DNA of 40,244 bases from Nonomuraea longispora (GTDB lineage: Bacteria > Actinomycetota > Actinomycetes > Streptosporangiales > Streptosporangiaceae): assembly GCF_004348345.1 (NCBI RefSeq), contig NZ_SMJZ01000066.1:1-40244 (forward strand). Reading direction: 5' to 3'. How positions within the stretch are numbered: the first letter of the stretch is position 1; the number at the start of each line of letters is the position of its first letter. The notes under the pieces were generated by a model that saw only the letters and a program-made list of their open reading frames with translations, was not told the DNA's origin and searched no databases. Below, piece by piece: positions 1-8,077 of the stretch. A program made the position numbers and the translations under genes.

Positions 1-1755
1 GTCGTACTCCATCTTCGAGGCGTCGAAGCCGTCCGCCCAGTTGGCGTTGGTGACCTCGTTGCACTGGTAGCTCTGGTACTTGTCGTCGGTCACCTCGCCG
101 ACCTCGATGTCGGCGAAGGAGAAGCCGCAGCCGCCGGCGTCCATGTGCACGCCGCGCGTCCCGCTGTCGGGCATCGACGCGTCGGGGATGACGTCGCCGA
201 TCACCACCTGGGAGACGTGGTTCGTGATGGGGTGCGGGTCGGTGTTGCTGACGCCGTAGGTGTAGAAGGCGCCCATGTCGCCGCTGTCCAGGCCCGCCTC
301 CTCGATGCGGAGGTATTTGAACACGTTGCCGTGGGCGTACCCGTCGCCGTCCTTGACCTCGGGGCGCACCTCCAGGCTGATGCCGTAGCGGGCGCTGTGC
401 CGGACGACCGTGTGGCTGACCTCGTTGTGGCCGGTGTTCATCAGCTCGACGCCGGCCGCGTCGCCGGGCACGAGCTCGCCCACGTGGTGGATGTAGTTGT
501 TGGTGAAGACGTTGTGACCGGCCACGTCACCTTCGCCCGGGTACGGCCCCTCGACCTTGATGCCGTCGGCGCCGATGTTCTCCAGCAGGCTGTCGGAGAT
601 CCGGACGTGGTCGTTTGCGAACAGCAGGTACAGCGCGGTGAAGCCGGTGTCGGCGATGTGCAGCCGGGTCAGGTCGATGTGGCGGGTGTTGGTGAGGGTG
701 ACCGCGCCGAACCGGTTGCGCGGCATCTCGATCTGCCGGTCGTACTCGGGGTACTTGTGCGGCACGCCCGCGTCGCCCGCGCTGATCCAGCCGTTGCGGT
801 ACCAGCCGACGAAGTCGCTGTACTGCAGGGCCAGCCCGTCGAAGGCGAGGTTCTGGACCCGCTTGCCCGGGGCGCTGCCCGCCAGCGACAGGATCGTCTG
901 CACCGTCGGCGCCACGACCTTGTCGATCGAGCCGCGCGGCCAGTAGTAGACCTCGCCCTTGGCGAAGTCGAAGAAGTACTCGCCGGGCTGGTCGAGGAAG
1001 TCGAGGGAGTTCTGGAGGAAGTAGCGCGAGCCGCCGCCGCTGTTGACCAGGGCGTAGCGCGTCCAGTGTTCCAGGGTGAGCTGGTTGTCGTCCCACGACG
1101 GGTTCTGGATCGGTACGGTGTCGGTGAACCAGCTCCAGCTGCCGCCCGACCAGACCGTCACCTGCGCGTTGTCGAGGTTCCAGCTCTTGTCCCACTCGCC
1201 CGGCCTAGAGTAGAGCCACTGGTGCACCGCCTCCTTCTCCGGCTCCTTGAGCACGGAGGTGAGGTAGGGCGCCCACACGTCGTCGGACCTGCGGTTGGGG
1301 AAGCGGGCGGTGGTGGCGCGCCTGCCGTCCTCGAACAACGTGTAGAAGGTCCGGTCGACCTTCGTCCGGTAGATCTCGCCCTTGTACTTCTCCCAGCCGG
1401 TGAGCGGCTCGGCGCCGAGCAGTCGGGCCTTGCGCGGCCCGTCCACGCTGCGGTAGACGATCCGGTGGCCGTTCTCGCCCGAGTCGGCCTCGGTGAACTC
1501 GATGGTCTCGCCGACGACGTAGTCACCGGCCCTGACGTTGACCACGATGTCGCACTTCTGGTGTTTCTTCTTGGCCCTGACCTGGTCGCGGGCGTGCTCG
1601 ATCGTCTTCCACGGGTGCCGCGCGCCGCCCGCGCCGCGGTCCGCGCCGTCGGGCGCGACGTGGAACTCCGTCGGCCTGCACGGCGCCTGGGCGCTCGCGG
1701 ACGGGGCGACGACCAGCGCCGCCAGGACGACCACTGCCGCACTGACGACTTTCAC
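1..1755 (-). CDS. Secreted right-handed parallel beta-helix protein, copy 1 (3' end outside window)
   Basis: Predicted exported beta-helix protein, probably acting on or binding a polysaccharide outside the cell. About 585 residues are visible; by comparison with the downstream-strand paralogue (1752-3587) only some 20 C-terminal residues are cut off at the window edge. It starts with GTG at 1755, and this GTG overlaps the TGA of the paralogue (GTGA), so the two are translationally coupled. The N-terminus has Lys then a hydrophobic stretch ending Ala-Ser-Ala, a Sec signal peptide. The mature protein opens with a 'FHVAPDGADRGAG...PWKTIEHA' segment, the entry motif of DUF1565/PL9-like beta-helix proteins, and later has repeated 'HNVFTNNYIHHVG' and 'NTGHNEVSH' type coils rich in Asn. 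Similarity to the paralogue is high along the full length. No catalytic residues can be assigned, so lyase, hydrolase or binding function remains open. The frame is uninterrupted. Confidence 0.85.
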   Translation of the reverse strand, partial: MKVVSAAVVVLAALVVAPSASAQAPCRPTEFHVAPDGADRGAGGARHPWKTIEHARDQVRAKKKHQKCDIVVNVRAGDYVVGETIEFTEADSGENGHRIVYRSVDGPRKARLLGAEPLTGWEKYKGEIYRTKVDRTFYTLFEDGRRATTARFPNRRSDDVWAPYLTSVLKEPEKEAVHQWLYSRPGEWDKSWNLDNAQVTVWSGGSWSWFTDTVPIQNPSWDDNQLTLEHWTRYALVNSGGGSRYFLQNSLDFLDQPGEYFFDFAKGEVYYWPRGSIDKVVAPTVQTILSLAGSAPGKRVQNLAFDGLALQYSDFVGWYRNGWISAGDAGVPHKYPEYDRQIEMPRNRFGAVTLTNTRHIDLTRLHIADTGFTALYLLFANDHVRISDSLLENIGADGIKVEGPYPGEGDVAGHNVFTNNYIHHVGELVPGDAAGVELMNTGHNEVSHTVVRHSARYGISLEVRPEVKDGDGYAHGNVFKYLRIEEAGLDSGDMGAFYTYGVSNTDPHPITNHVSQVVIGDVIPDASMPDSGTRGVHMDAGGCGFSFADIEVGEVTDDKYQSYQCNEVTNANWADGFDASKMEYD

Positions 1756-3587
1756 CGCGTCACCTTCGCTTCCGGCAGCGGGTACGGGAACGCGCCTGTC
1801 ACGCCGATCTTGTCGTACTCCATCTTGGTGGCGTCGAAGCCGTCGGCCCAGTTGGCGTTGGTGACCTCGTTGCACTGGTAGCTCTGGTACTTGTCGTCGC
1901 TGACCTCGCCGACCTCGATGTTGTCGAAGGAGAAGCCGCAGCCGCCGGCGTCCATGTGCACGCCGCGCGTCCCGCTGTCCGGCATCGCGCCGGCCGGGTC
2001 GTTGACGACGTCGCCGATCACCATCTGCGACACGTGGTTGTCGATCTCGTGCGGCTCGGTGTTGCTGACGCCGTAGGTGTAGAAGGCGCCCATGTCGCCG
2101 CTGTCCAGGCCCGCCTCGTCGATGCGGATGTAGGAGAAGCGGTTGTTGCGGGCGTAGTTGTCCTCGTCCTTGATCTCGGGGCGCACCTCCAGGCTGATGC
2201 CGTAGCGGGCGCTGTGCCGGACGTTGACGTGGCTGACGGTGTTGTTGCCCGTGCTCATCAGCTCGATGCCGGCCGCGTCGCCGGGAACCAGCTCGCCGAC
2301 GTGGTGGAGGTAGGTGTTCGTGATCGTGTGATGGCCGGAGATGTCGCCCTCGCCGGGATAGCCGCCCTCGACCTTGATGCCGTCGGCGCCGATGTTCTCC
2401 AGCAGGCTGTCCGACACCTTGACCCGTTCGTTGGCGAACAGCAGGTAGATGCCCATGAAGCCGCTGTCCGACAGGCGCAGCCGGGTCAGGCCGATGTCCC
2501 GCGAGTTCGTCACCGTGATCATGCCGAACCGGTTGCGCGGCATCTCGATCTGCCGGTCGTAGACGGGATACTCGTGCACGTAGCCCGAGTCGCCCTCGCT
2601 GATCCATCCGGCGCGGTACCAGTCCACGAAGTCGCTGTACTGCAGCGCCAGCCCGTCGAAGGCGAGATCGTGCACCCGCTGCTCGGGAGTGCTGCCCGCG
2701 ATCTGCAGGATCGTCTTCACCGTCGGCGCCATGACCTTGTCGATCGAGCCGCGCGGCCAGTAGTAGAGCTCGCCCTTGGCGAAGTCGAAGTAGTACTCAC
2801 CCGGCTGGTCGAGGAAGCGCAGCGTGTTCTGCAGGAAGTAGCGGGAGCCGCTGCGGCTGTTGACGAACGAGTAGCGGGCCCAGTGGTCGAGGGTGAAGAA
2901 GTTCTTGCGGAAGTCGGCGCCGCCCAGGGGCACGGTGTCGGTGAACCAGCTCCACGAACCGCCCGACCAGACCACGATCTGGGCGTTCTCGTCGAAGTCG
3001 GCGTCCCACTCCTGCGGCACGTCCTCCGGCTTGAAGTACAGCCACTGGCGCACCGCCTCCTTCTCCGGCTCGCCGAGGATGGAGAACAGGTAGGGCGACC
3101 ACAGCTCGTCGCTCGTCCTGTTCGGGTGGCGGGCGGTGGTGGCGCGCTTGCCGTCCTCGAACAGCGTGTAGAAGGTCCGGTCGATCTTCGTCTTGTAGAT
3201 CTCGCCGTCGTGCTTCTGCCAGCCGGTGAGCGGCCTGGCGCCGAGCAGGCGGGCCTTGCCCGGCCCGTCAGCGCTGCGATAGGTGATCGTGTGGCCGTTT
3301 TCGCCCGAGTCGGCCTCGGTGAACTCGATGGTCTTGTCGACGACGTAGTCACCGGCTCTCACGTTGACCACGATGTCGCACTTCTGGGGTTTCCTGTCGG
3401 CCCGCAGCGCGTCGCGGGCCTGCTCGATCGTCTTCCACGGGCGTTTCTCGCTGCCGTCGCCCCGATCGCTGCCCGAGGGGGAGACGTGGTAGTCGCAGGT
3501 GGGCTTGCCGGCAGCCGACGGGCCGGGGGTGGGCGCGGTCAAGCTGCCGATGAGTAAGACGATCGCGCCGACGGACCTGAGTATCAC
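1752..3587 (-). CDS. Secreted right-handed parallel beta-helix protein, copy 2
   Basis: 611-residue exported beta-helix protein, complete. GTG start at 3587 overlaps the TGA of the RraA-family gene (GTGA) and has an AAGGAGAG Shine-Dalgarno just upstream inside that gene. Residues 1-27 form a Sec signal peptide (hydrophobic 'VGAIVLLIGSLTA', then Pro-Ser-Ala-Ala). A Cys follows ('KPTCDYHVSPSGSDRGDGS'), then the 'PWKTIEQARDAL' motif typical of PL9/DUF1565-type beta-helix proteins. The central and C-terminal part contains Asn-rich rungs such as 'ISGHHTITNTYLHHVGEL' and 'STGNNTVSHVNVRHS', consistent with stacked coils. It ends 'FPYPLPEAKVTR'. The tandem copy at 1-1755 is a clear paralogue, so a gene duplication gave two related activities or substrates. 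Its place in a sugar ABC-transporter operon supports a role in depolymerising or trimming a plant or microbial glycan. The precise reaction is unknown. Confidence 0.88.
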   Translation of the reverse strand: MILRSVGAIVLLIGSLTAPTPGPSAAGKPTCDYHVSPSGSDRGDGSEKRPWKTIEQARDALRADRKPQKCDIVVNVRAGDYVVDKTIEFTEADSGENGHTITYRSADGPGKARLLGARPLTGWQKHDGEIYKTKIDRTFYTLFEDGKRATTARHPNRTSDELWSPYLFSILGEPEKEAVRQWLYFKPEDVPQEWDADFDENAQIVVWSGGSWSWFTDTVPLGGADFRKNFFTLDHWARYSFVNSRSGSRYFLQNTLRFLDQPGEYYFDFAKGELYYWPRGSIDKVMAPTVKTILQIAGSTPEQRVHDLAFDGLALQYSDFVDWYRAGWISEGDSGYVHEYPVYDRQIEMPRNRFGMITVTNSRDIGLTRLRLSDSGFMGIYLLFANERVKVSDSLLENIGADGIKVEGGYPGEGDISGHHTITNTYLHHVGELVPGDAAGIELMSTGNNTVSHVNVRHSARYGISLEVRPEIKDEDNYARNNRFSYIRIDEAGLDSGDMGAFYTYGVSNTEPHEIDNHVSQMVIGDVVNDPAGAMPDSGTRGVHMDAGGCGFSFDNIEVGEVSDDKYQSYQCNEVTNANWADGFDATKMEYDKIGVTGAFPYPLPEAKVTR

Positions 3588-4351
3588 TGGCTCTCCTTGA
3601 CGTTCCGCCACCGTTCGTACTCGGCGCGGGTTTCGGGGGTGAGTGGGTAGTAGTCGGAGAGCGCCCCGCCCTCCTCGATGCGGGCGCGGCTGTAGCGCTC
3701 CCACTGCTCGTGGTCGGCGGCGGCCTCCAGCACCTGCTGGGCGCGGCGGCGCGGCACGATCACCGCGCCGTCGTCGTCGGCCACGCACAGGTCGCCGGGC
3801 AGCGCCAGCGTCCCGCCGACGGCCACCGGCACGTCGTACGCCCACGGGAACAACTCCGCCTGCGAGGCGTAGTGGGGGGTGGCGCCCGTCGACCAGATCG
3901 GCAGGCCCAGGCCGCTCACCCTGGGCAGGTCCCTGATCCGGCCGTCCACGACGATGCCGGCGCCGCCCTTGCGCTTGAAGTAGCGGACCAGCATGTCGCC
4001 GAAGCATCCGGTGTAGGCGCTGCCGTACGCCTGCACGACCAGCACGTCGCCCGGCCGGATCTCCTCCAGCACCGCCCACAGGGCGGTGTGCCGCTCGACG
4101 TACTCCTGGCCGAGCCCCGAGGCGATGTCCTCGCGCTGCGGCATGAACTGCAGCGTGCGGACCCGGCCGGCGACCTTCTGCCCCTGGGCGATGGGACGCG
4201 GTCCCTCGATGAAGGTACGCCGGATGCCCTGCGCGTGGAGCTTGGCGCAGGCGGTGGCCGCGCTGATCCGGGACAGTCCCTCCACGAGGACGGGATCGGG
4301 TTCGGCGGGCAGGTCCCCGCGAACAGGCAGATCCCAGATGGCGTCGTCCAT
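3584..4351 (-). CDS. RraA-family protein (HMG/CHA aldolase or oxaloacetate decarboxylase-like)
   Basis: 255-residue cytoplasmic protein of the RraA/MenG-like superfamily, whose biochemically known members are divalent-metal-dependent 4-hydroxy-4-methyl-2-oxoglutarate aldolases and oxaloacetate decarboxylases. The diagnostic region is present: 'GDVLVVQAYGSAYTGCFGDMLV' followed by 'GAGIVVDGRIRDLPR', in which the Gly-Asp and the Arg-Asp pair form the pyruvate/metal site. The family is usually 160-230 residues; the extra length lies at both ends (about 50 N-terminal residues and a C-terminal helix rich in Arg/Glu). ATG at 4351 is preceded by GAGGAG, and the stop codon of the upstream gene (4360-4362) lies inside that ribosome-binding site. 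In this operon it may cleave a 2-oxo acid arising from sugar-acid breakdown; that is inference. Regulatory binding to RNase E is not expected here. Confidence 0.85.
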   Translation of the reverse strand: MDDAIWDLPVRGDLPAEPDPVLVEGLSRISAATACAKLHAQGIRRTFIEGPRPIAQGQKVAGRVRTLQFMPQREDIASGLGQEYVERHTALWAVLEEIRPGDVLVVQAYGSAYTGCFGDMLVRYFKRKGGAGIVVDGRIRDLPRVSGLGLPIWSTGATPHYASQAELFPWAYDVPVAVGGTLALPGDLCVADDDGAVIVPRRRAQQVLEAAADHEQWERYSRARIEEGGALSDYYPLTPETRAEYERWRNVKESQ

Positions 4352-4359
4352 GAAACTCC

Positions 4360-6342
4360 TCAGTAGTGCTGGTGCGACGGCGTGCGGACGCGCGCGGTCG
4401 TGTGCAGGTCGAGCCGGATGCGGCGGCCGGGCGGCAGCTCCACGAGCAGGCGCGGGCCGTCCACCGCCACCTCCTGACCGGCCTGAGTGATCGGGGGCGA
4501 GGTGTAGGAGCGCGGGTCACCCGGGTAGTCGCCGCCGGACCTGGTGACCACCGCGCGGTCGATCCGGTGCTCGCCGAACGCGCCCGCCTGCACCACGACC
4601 CTGCGGGTGCGGGCCACGCCGAGGTTGACGAGCTCGACGCCGGTCGCGCCGGGGCGTACCGAGTCGACCAGCGCGGCCACGTCCGGGGGCAGGCCGGGGC
4701 GGCGGCGGTCGGCGTCGAAGTAGGCGAGCCTGGCGGGCAGCAGCCCGCCGTTGTAGAGCACCTGCGGGGTGCCGGTGGCCAGCTGCAGCAGCGCCTCCGT
4801 GACGACCGGGTTGAGCCGCTGCCAGTGGTGCACGTGGATGGTGGACAGGTCCGCGGTGTCGGCGTCGATGAGCGCCATGCGCCGCTGCACCTGGCCGAGC
4901 GCCGCCGACAACATCGCCTCGGGGAAACCGGGGTTCGCGCCGCGCAGGAACTCCAGCCACGGCGCCTCGTGACCGGCCTCCTCCTTGTTGCGGAACGGGC
5001 GCACGGCCGTCCAGTCGTAGCCGGAGCCGGCCCGCAGGCGGTCGAGCCGGTCGGCGTCGCCGCCCGACTGGCTCGCGTGCCAGAGCCAGACCGGCAGGCC
5101 GAGCTGCGGCGGCTGGAAGTCGAACCAACCCTGGTCGTCGTGCCGGTTGGGCACCAGCATGGTCGGCTTGTCCGCCTCGTCGCCGAGCTCGGCCAGCCAG
5201 CGGTCGCTGATGCTCATGTCCGTCCCGGTGACGCCGGCCTGCACGGCGTGGCCGTACACCGCCTCCAGCGGGTCGCGGCCGATCGCGAGCGCGTCGTCGT
5301 CGCCGGTCAGCAGGTGGGCGTTGACCGCGGCGATCGCGGCGGCGGCCCCCACGCTGTAGATGCCGTGCGGCCACTGCCAGCCGTAGTTGCCGCCGTACCA
5401 GCGGCCGCCGTGCAGCTCGCCGACGAGGCCGGACGGGCCCACGTTGTCGGGCAGGATGCCGGCGTTGGCCTCCGCCCTGCGCTGCCAGGCGCCGATGTAG
5501 CGCAGCGCCCAGTCGCGGTAACGCTCGTCGCCGTCGTACAGCCAGGCGTTGACCGCGAGGCTGGTCGCGGCCAGGTTGACGGCCACGTCGCCCCGGCCGA
5601 TGCGCTCGTTCATCGCCGCCCCCATGCGGGCCGCGTTGCACGGGTCGGCCAGGTCCTCCCACCGCGTGATGCCCGGCAGGTCGCGCAGCGGCAGGCCGAA
5701 CGGCCGCATGCTCACCAGGTCGGTGTGGTAGGAGGCCCACTCCCACTGCAGGCCGTAGCGGGGGCCGCCGGCGCCGTTGTGCGGGGCGCGGATGATGTCG
5801 CGCTCGGCGTCGTAGTTGGCCGAGCCGGGCAGGTAGAGGTCGGCGAAGCGGCGGGCGCGCTCGCGGAAACGCTGGTCGCGCGGGTCGGCGGCGCAGATGC
5901 CGTAGAACAGCAGCAGCGACTCGCCCTGGTGGAACCAGTCATAGCCGCGCTCGAACTCGTCCACCAGGTAGCCGAGCTCCGTGAGCTGCGTGGTGACGCC
6001 CTCCCAGTGGTGCTTGGCGGCGTCCAGCAGGTCGTCCGCGCCGCCGAGCTGGTAGAGCGTCGGCCAGTTGAAGAACGCCTCGTAGAAGTCGTCGGCGCCG
6101 TCCCGGTCGGCGGCCGGCCCGTGGTAGATGAGCCGCCCGTCAGGGCCGCAGTAGCGGGCGGCGAAGACCCGCCAGGCCTCGTCGAGCATGTCGAACAGGC
6201 GGCGCTCCAGCACCGCCCAGGCGGGCGGCGTGCCGAGCGGGACGGTCGCGGTGACGGAGGGCATGACGGAGGGCATGACGGAGGGCTGCGAATCGCCGGC
6301 GGGTGTCGTGAGGGAATCGGGGATCGAGGGCACTGTGCGCAT
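4360..6342 (-). CDS. Uncharacterised 660-aa protein, presumed glycan-processing enzyme
   Basis: I do not recognise a named family with certainty. The protein is cytoplasmic as predicted (no signal peptide). An N-terminal low-complexity stretch contains the repeated Met-Pro-Ser-Val encoded by a 12-nt tandem repeat. Then comes a long helical region rich in Trp, Tyr and acidic residues, with motifs such as 'YEAFFNWPTLYQLGG', 'GYDWFHQGE', 'WEWASYHTDLV' and 'NYGWQWPHGIYS'. These resemble the aromatic-lined (alpha/alpha)6 toroids of heparinase, GH88/105 and related enzymes. The last 120 residues look like a beta-sandwich. ATG at 6342 lies 2 nt after the permease stop, with AAAGG upstream; two in-frame ATGs in the repeat are alternative starts. 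Position between sugar permeases and RraA suggests it handles the imported oligosaccharide. The carbohydrate role is inference from fold-like features and context. Confidence 0.75.
   Translation of the reverse strand: MRTVPSIPDSLTTPAGDSQPSVMPSVMPSVTATVPLGTPPAWAVLERRLFDMLDEAWRVFAARYCGPDGRLIYHGPAADRDGADDFYEAFFNWPTLYQLGGADDLLDAAKHHWEGVTTQLTELGYLVDEFERGYDWFHQGESLLLFYGICAADPRDQRFRERARRFADLYLPGSANYDAERDIIRAPHNGAGGPRYGLQWEWASYHTDLVSMRPFGLPLRDLPGITRWEDLADPCNAARMGAAMNERIGRGDVAVNLAATSLAVNAWLYDGDERYRDWALRYIGAWQRRAEANAGILPDNVGPSGLVGELHGGRWYGGNYGWQWPHGIYSVGAAAAIAAVNAHLLTGDDDALAIGRDPLEAVYGHAVQAGVTGTDMSISDRWLAELGDEADKPTMLVPNRHDDQGWFDFQPPQLGLPVWLWHASQSGGDADRLDRLRAGSGYDWTAVRPFRNKEEAGHEAPWLEFLRGANPGFPEAMLSAALGQVQRRMALIDADTADLSTIHVHHWQRLNPVVTEALLQLATGTPQVLYNGGLLPARLAYFDADRRRPGLPPDVAALVDSVRPGATGVELVNLGVARTRRVVVQAGAFGEHRIDRAVVTRSGGDYPGDPRSYTSPPITQAGQEVAVDGPRLLVELPPGRRIRLDLHTTARVRTPSHQHY
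6253..6288. repeat. 12-nt tandem repeat, about 3 copies
   Basis: The unit GACGGAGGGCAT occurs at 6253-6264 and 6265-6276, and a third copy diverging in its last two bases fills 6277-6288. On the minus strand it encodes Met-Pro-Ser-Val repeats near the N-terminus of the 660-aa protein. Each full copy brings one in-frame ATG. The unit length is a multiple of three, so copy-number change would not break the frame. Confidence 0.9.
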
Positions 6343-6344
6343 CT

Positions 6345-7151
6345 TCAACCTTTCGTGGCCCCGGCGGTGAGGCCGCTGATGATGTGCCGTTGCATGAAGA
6401 CGAAGAAGACGAGGAGCGGGGCGATGGCCAGCAGCAGCGTCGGGAAGACCACCGTGTAGTCGGTGGAGTACTGGCTTACGGCGGCGTAGACGCCCGTGGT
6501 CACCGTGTAGAGGCCGCTGCCGGGGCCCAGGATGATCTGCGGGTTCACGAAGTCGTTCCACACCGAGAAGGTGTTGAGGATGACCATCGTGGCGACCGCG
6601 GGGCGCATCAGCGGGAAGACGATCTGCCAGAACGTGCGCAGCCGCCCCGCCCCGTCGACGGCCGCCGCCTGGTCGAGCACGGCGGGGATGGTGGCGATGT
6701 AACCGGCGTACAGGAAGATCGAGAACGGCAGCGTGAGCGTGGTCTCGAACAGCACGAACCCGCGGATCGTGCCCATCAGGCCGAGGGTCTTGAGCACGTA
6801 CACGACGGGGATGACCAGCACCTGGCCCGGGATGAACGTCCCGGCCAGGAAGAACAGCATGAGCACCCGGAAACGCCGCTTCGGGCTGCGCGCGATCGTG
6901 TAAGCGGCGGGCGCGGCCAGCAGCACCGACAGCACGTTGACGGCGACCACGAACAGCAGCGTGACCGCGTACCCCTTGACCACGTCGAACTGCGGGTTAG
7001 TCAGCGCCCTGCCGAGCGGCTCCAGCGTGAGGCCACCCAGGCCGAACGGGTCGCGCAGGATCTCCTGCTGGCCCTTGAACGCGTTGACGGTCAGCACGTA
7101 GAGCGGGACGAGCATGAACGCGGCGGTCGCCGAGAGGAAGGTTTTTCTCAC
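6345..7151 (-). CDS. Carbohydrate ABC transporter permease, MalG-type (CUT1)
   Basis: 268-residue inner-membrane permease, the second of a pair that forms the channel of a CUT1 sugar importer. Six hydrophobic segments are visible, starting with 'FLSATAAFMLVPLYVLTVNAF'. The cytoplasmic EAA loop is present as 'DQAAAVDGAGRLRTFWQIVF' followed by Pro-Leu-Met-Arg-Pro, in the usual place about 100 residues from the C-terminus. The chain ends 'QRHIISGLTAGATKG', the usual MalG/UgpE tail. GTG start at 7151 overlaps the TGA of the partner permease (GTGA). The ATPase is not encoded here; actinomycete CUT1 systems normally share a single MsiK-type ATPase encoded elsewhere, which I infer applies. Substrate is presumably the oligosaccharide released by the glycan enzymes of this operon. 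Confidence 0.93.
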   Translation of the reverse strand: MRKTFLSATAAFMLVPLYVLTVNAFKGQQEILRDPFGLGGLTLEPLGRALTNPQFDVVKGYAVTLLFVVAVNVLSVLLAAPAAYTIARSPKRRFRVLMLFFLAGTFIPGQVLVIPVVYVLKTLGLMGTIRGFVLFETTLTLPFSIFLYAGYIATIPAVLDQAAAVDGAGRLRTFWQIVFPLMRPAVATMVILNTFSVWNDFVNPQIILGPGSGLYTVTTGVYAAVSQYSTDYTVVFPTLLLAIAPLLVFFVFMQRHIISGLTAGATKG

Positions 7152-8077
7152 TGGTGCACCGCCATCTCGCCGCGCCGGCGCAGCCGGGTCACCACGAACG
7201 CCAGCGCCGCGGTGACCAGCATGAGAATCACCGACTGGGCCGAGCCGAAGCCGAGGCGGGCGTCGTGGAAGGAGTTCCACAGGATGAGGTAGGCGACGGT
7301 CTGGGTCTGCCCGGCCGGGCCGCCCGCCGTCAGCGACACCACCAGGTCGTACGTCTTGAGCAGCGTCACCAGCGACAGCACGATGTTGATCGTCACCGAC
7401 GGCCCCAGGGCGGGCAGCGTCACGTTCCTGAACACCTGCCACCGGGTCGCCCCGTCGATCCGGGCGGCCTCGATCAGCGAGTGCGGCACCGCCTGGAGGC
7501 CCGCCAGATAGAGCACCACGTTGACGCCGAACCCGGCCCACACCAGCACCGCGATCATCGTGACGGTCGCCCACGCGGGGTCGGACAGGAACGGCAGCAC
7601 CTCGCCGCCCCACGTGGTCACCAGGTTGTTGACCGCGCCGTTGGTGCCGAGGATGGCCGACCAGAGGAAGCCGACCACGAGGGCGCTGAGCACGTGCGGA
7701 TAGAACAGCACGATCCGGAAGAACGTGTTGGCCCGGGAGACGCCGTCCACCAGGAGGGCGAAGCCGAGTCCGAGCAGGTTGAGCCCGGCCGTGCCCGCCG
7801 CCGCGACGAGCAGCGTGACCAGGGCCGCGCGGCGCAGCTCGGGGTCGTCGAGCAGGCGCGCGTAGTTGGCGGCGCCGACGAAGGCGGGGTCGGCGCTGAA
7901 GCCGTCCCAGTCTGTCAGGCTCAGGTAGAAGGCCAGGCCGACCGGGACGACCAGCATCACCACGTAGAGGACGGTGGCCGGGCCGGCCATCAGCGCGGTC
8001 GTCAGGCCGTCGTGCCGCCTGCGCCTCGGGGGCGCCTCCCGCACCGTGGCGACGGGTGCTTCCCGGGTGAGCGTCAT
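7148..8077 (-). CDS. Carbohydrate ABC transporter permease, MalF/UgpA-type (CUT1)
   Basis: 309-residue membrane permease. After an Arg-rich cytoplasmic N-terminus come hydrophobic segments 'MAGPATVLYVVMLVVPVGLAF', 'ALVTLLVAAAGTAGLNLLGLGF' and others. The 'YLSLTDWDGF' motif after the first helix is typical of MalF/UgpA proteins. The EAA loop reads 'IEAARIDGATRWQVFRNVTL' followed by Pro. ATG at 8077 overlaps the TGA of the binding-protein gene (ATGA); further upstream in-frame starts exist but would sit well inside that gene. It pairs with the permease at 6345-7151 to make the translocation pore. Family assignment is secure; the substrate is not shown by the sequence. Confidence 0.93.
   Translation of the reverse strand: MTLTREAPVATVREAPPRRRRHDGLTTALMAGPATVLYVVMLVVPVGLAFYLSLTDWDGFSADPAFVGAANYARLLDDPELRRAALVTLLVAAAGTAGLNLLGLGFALLVDGVSRANTFFRIVLFYPHVLSALVVGFLWSAILGTNGAVNNLVTTWGGEVLPFLSDPAWATVTMIAVLVWAGFGVNVVLYLAGLQAVPHSLIEAARIDGATRWQVFRNVTLPALGPSVTINIVLSLVTLLKTYDLVVSLTAGGPAGQTQTVAYLILWNSFHDARLGFGSAQSVILMLVTAALAFVVTRLRRRGEMAVHQ

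Noticed and set aside
4366..6459. Plus-strand open frame of about 700 codons opposite the 660-aa protein gene
   Set aside because: Composition is Val/Ala/Gly/Arg/His-rich as expected for the antisense of high-GC coding DNA, no family motif, and the opposite strand has coupled starts and ribosome-binding sites.
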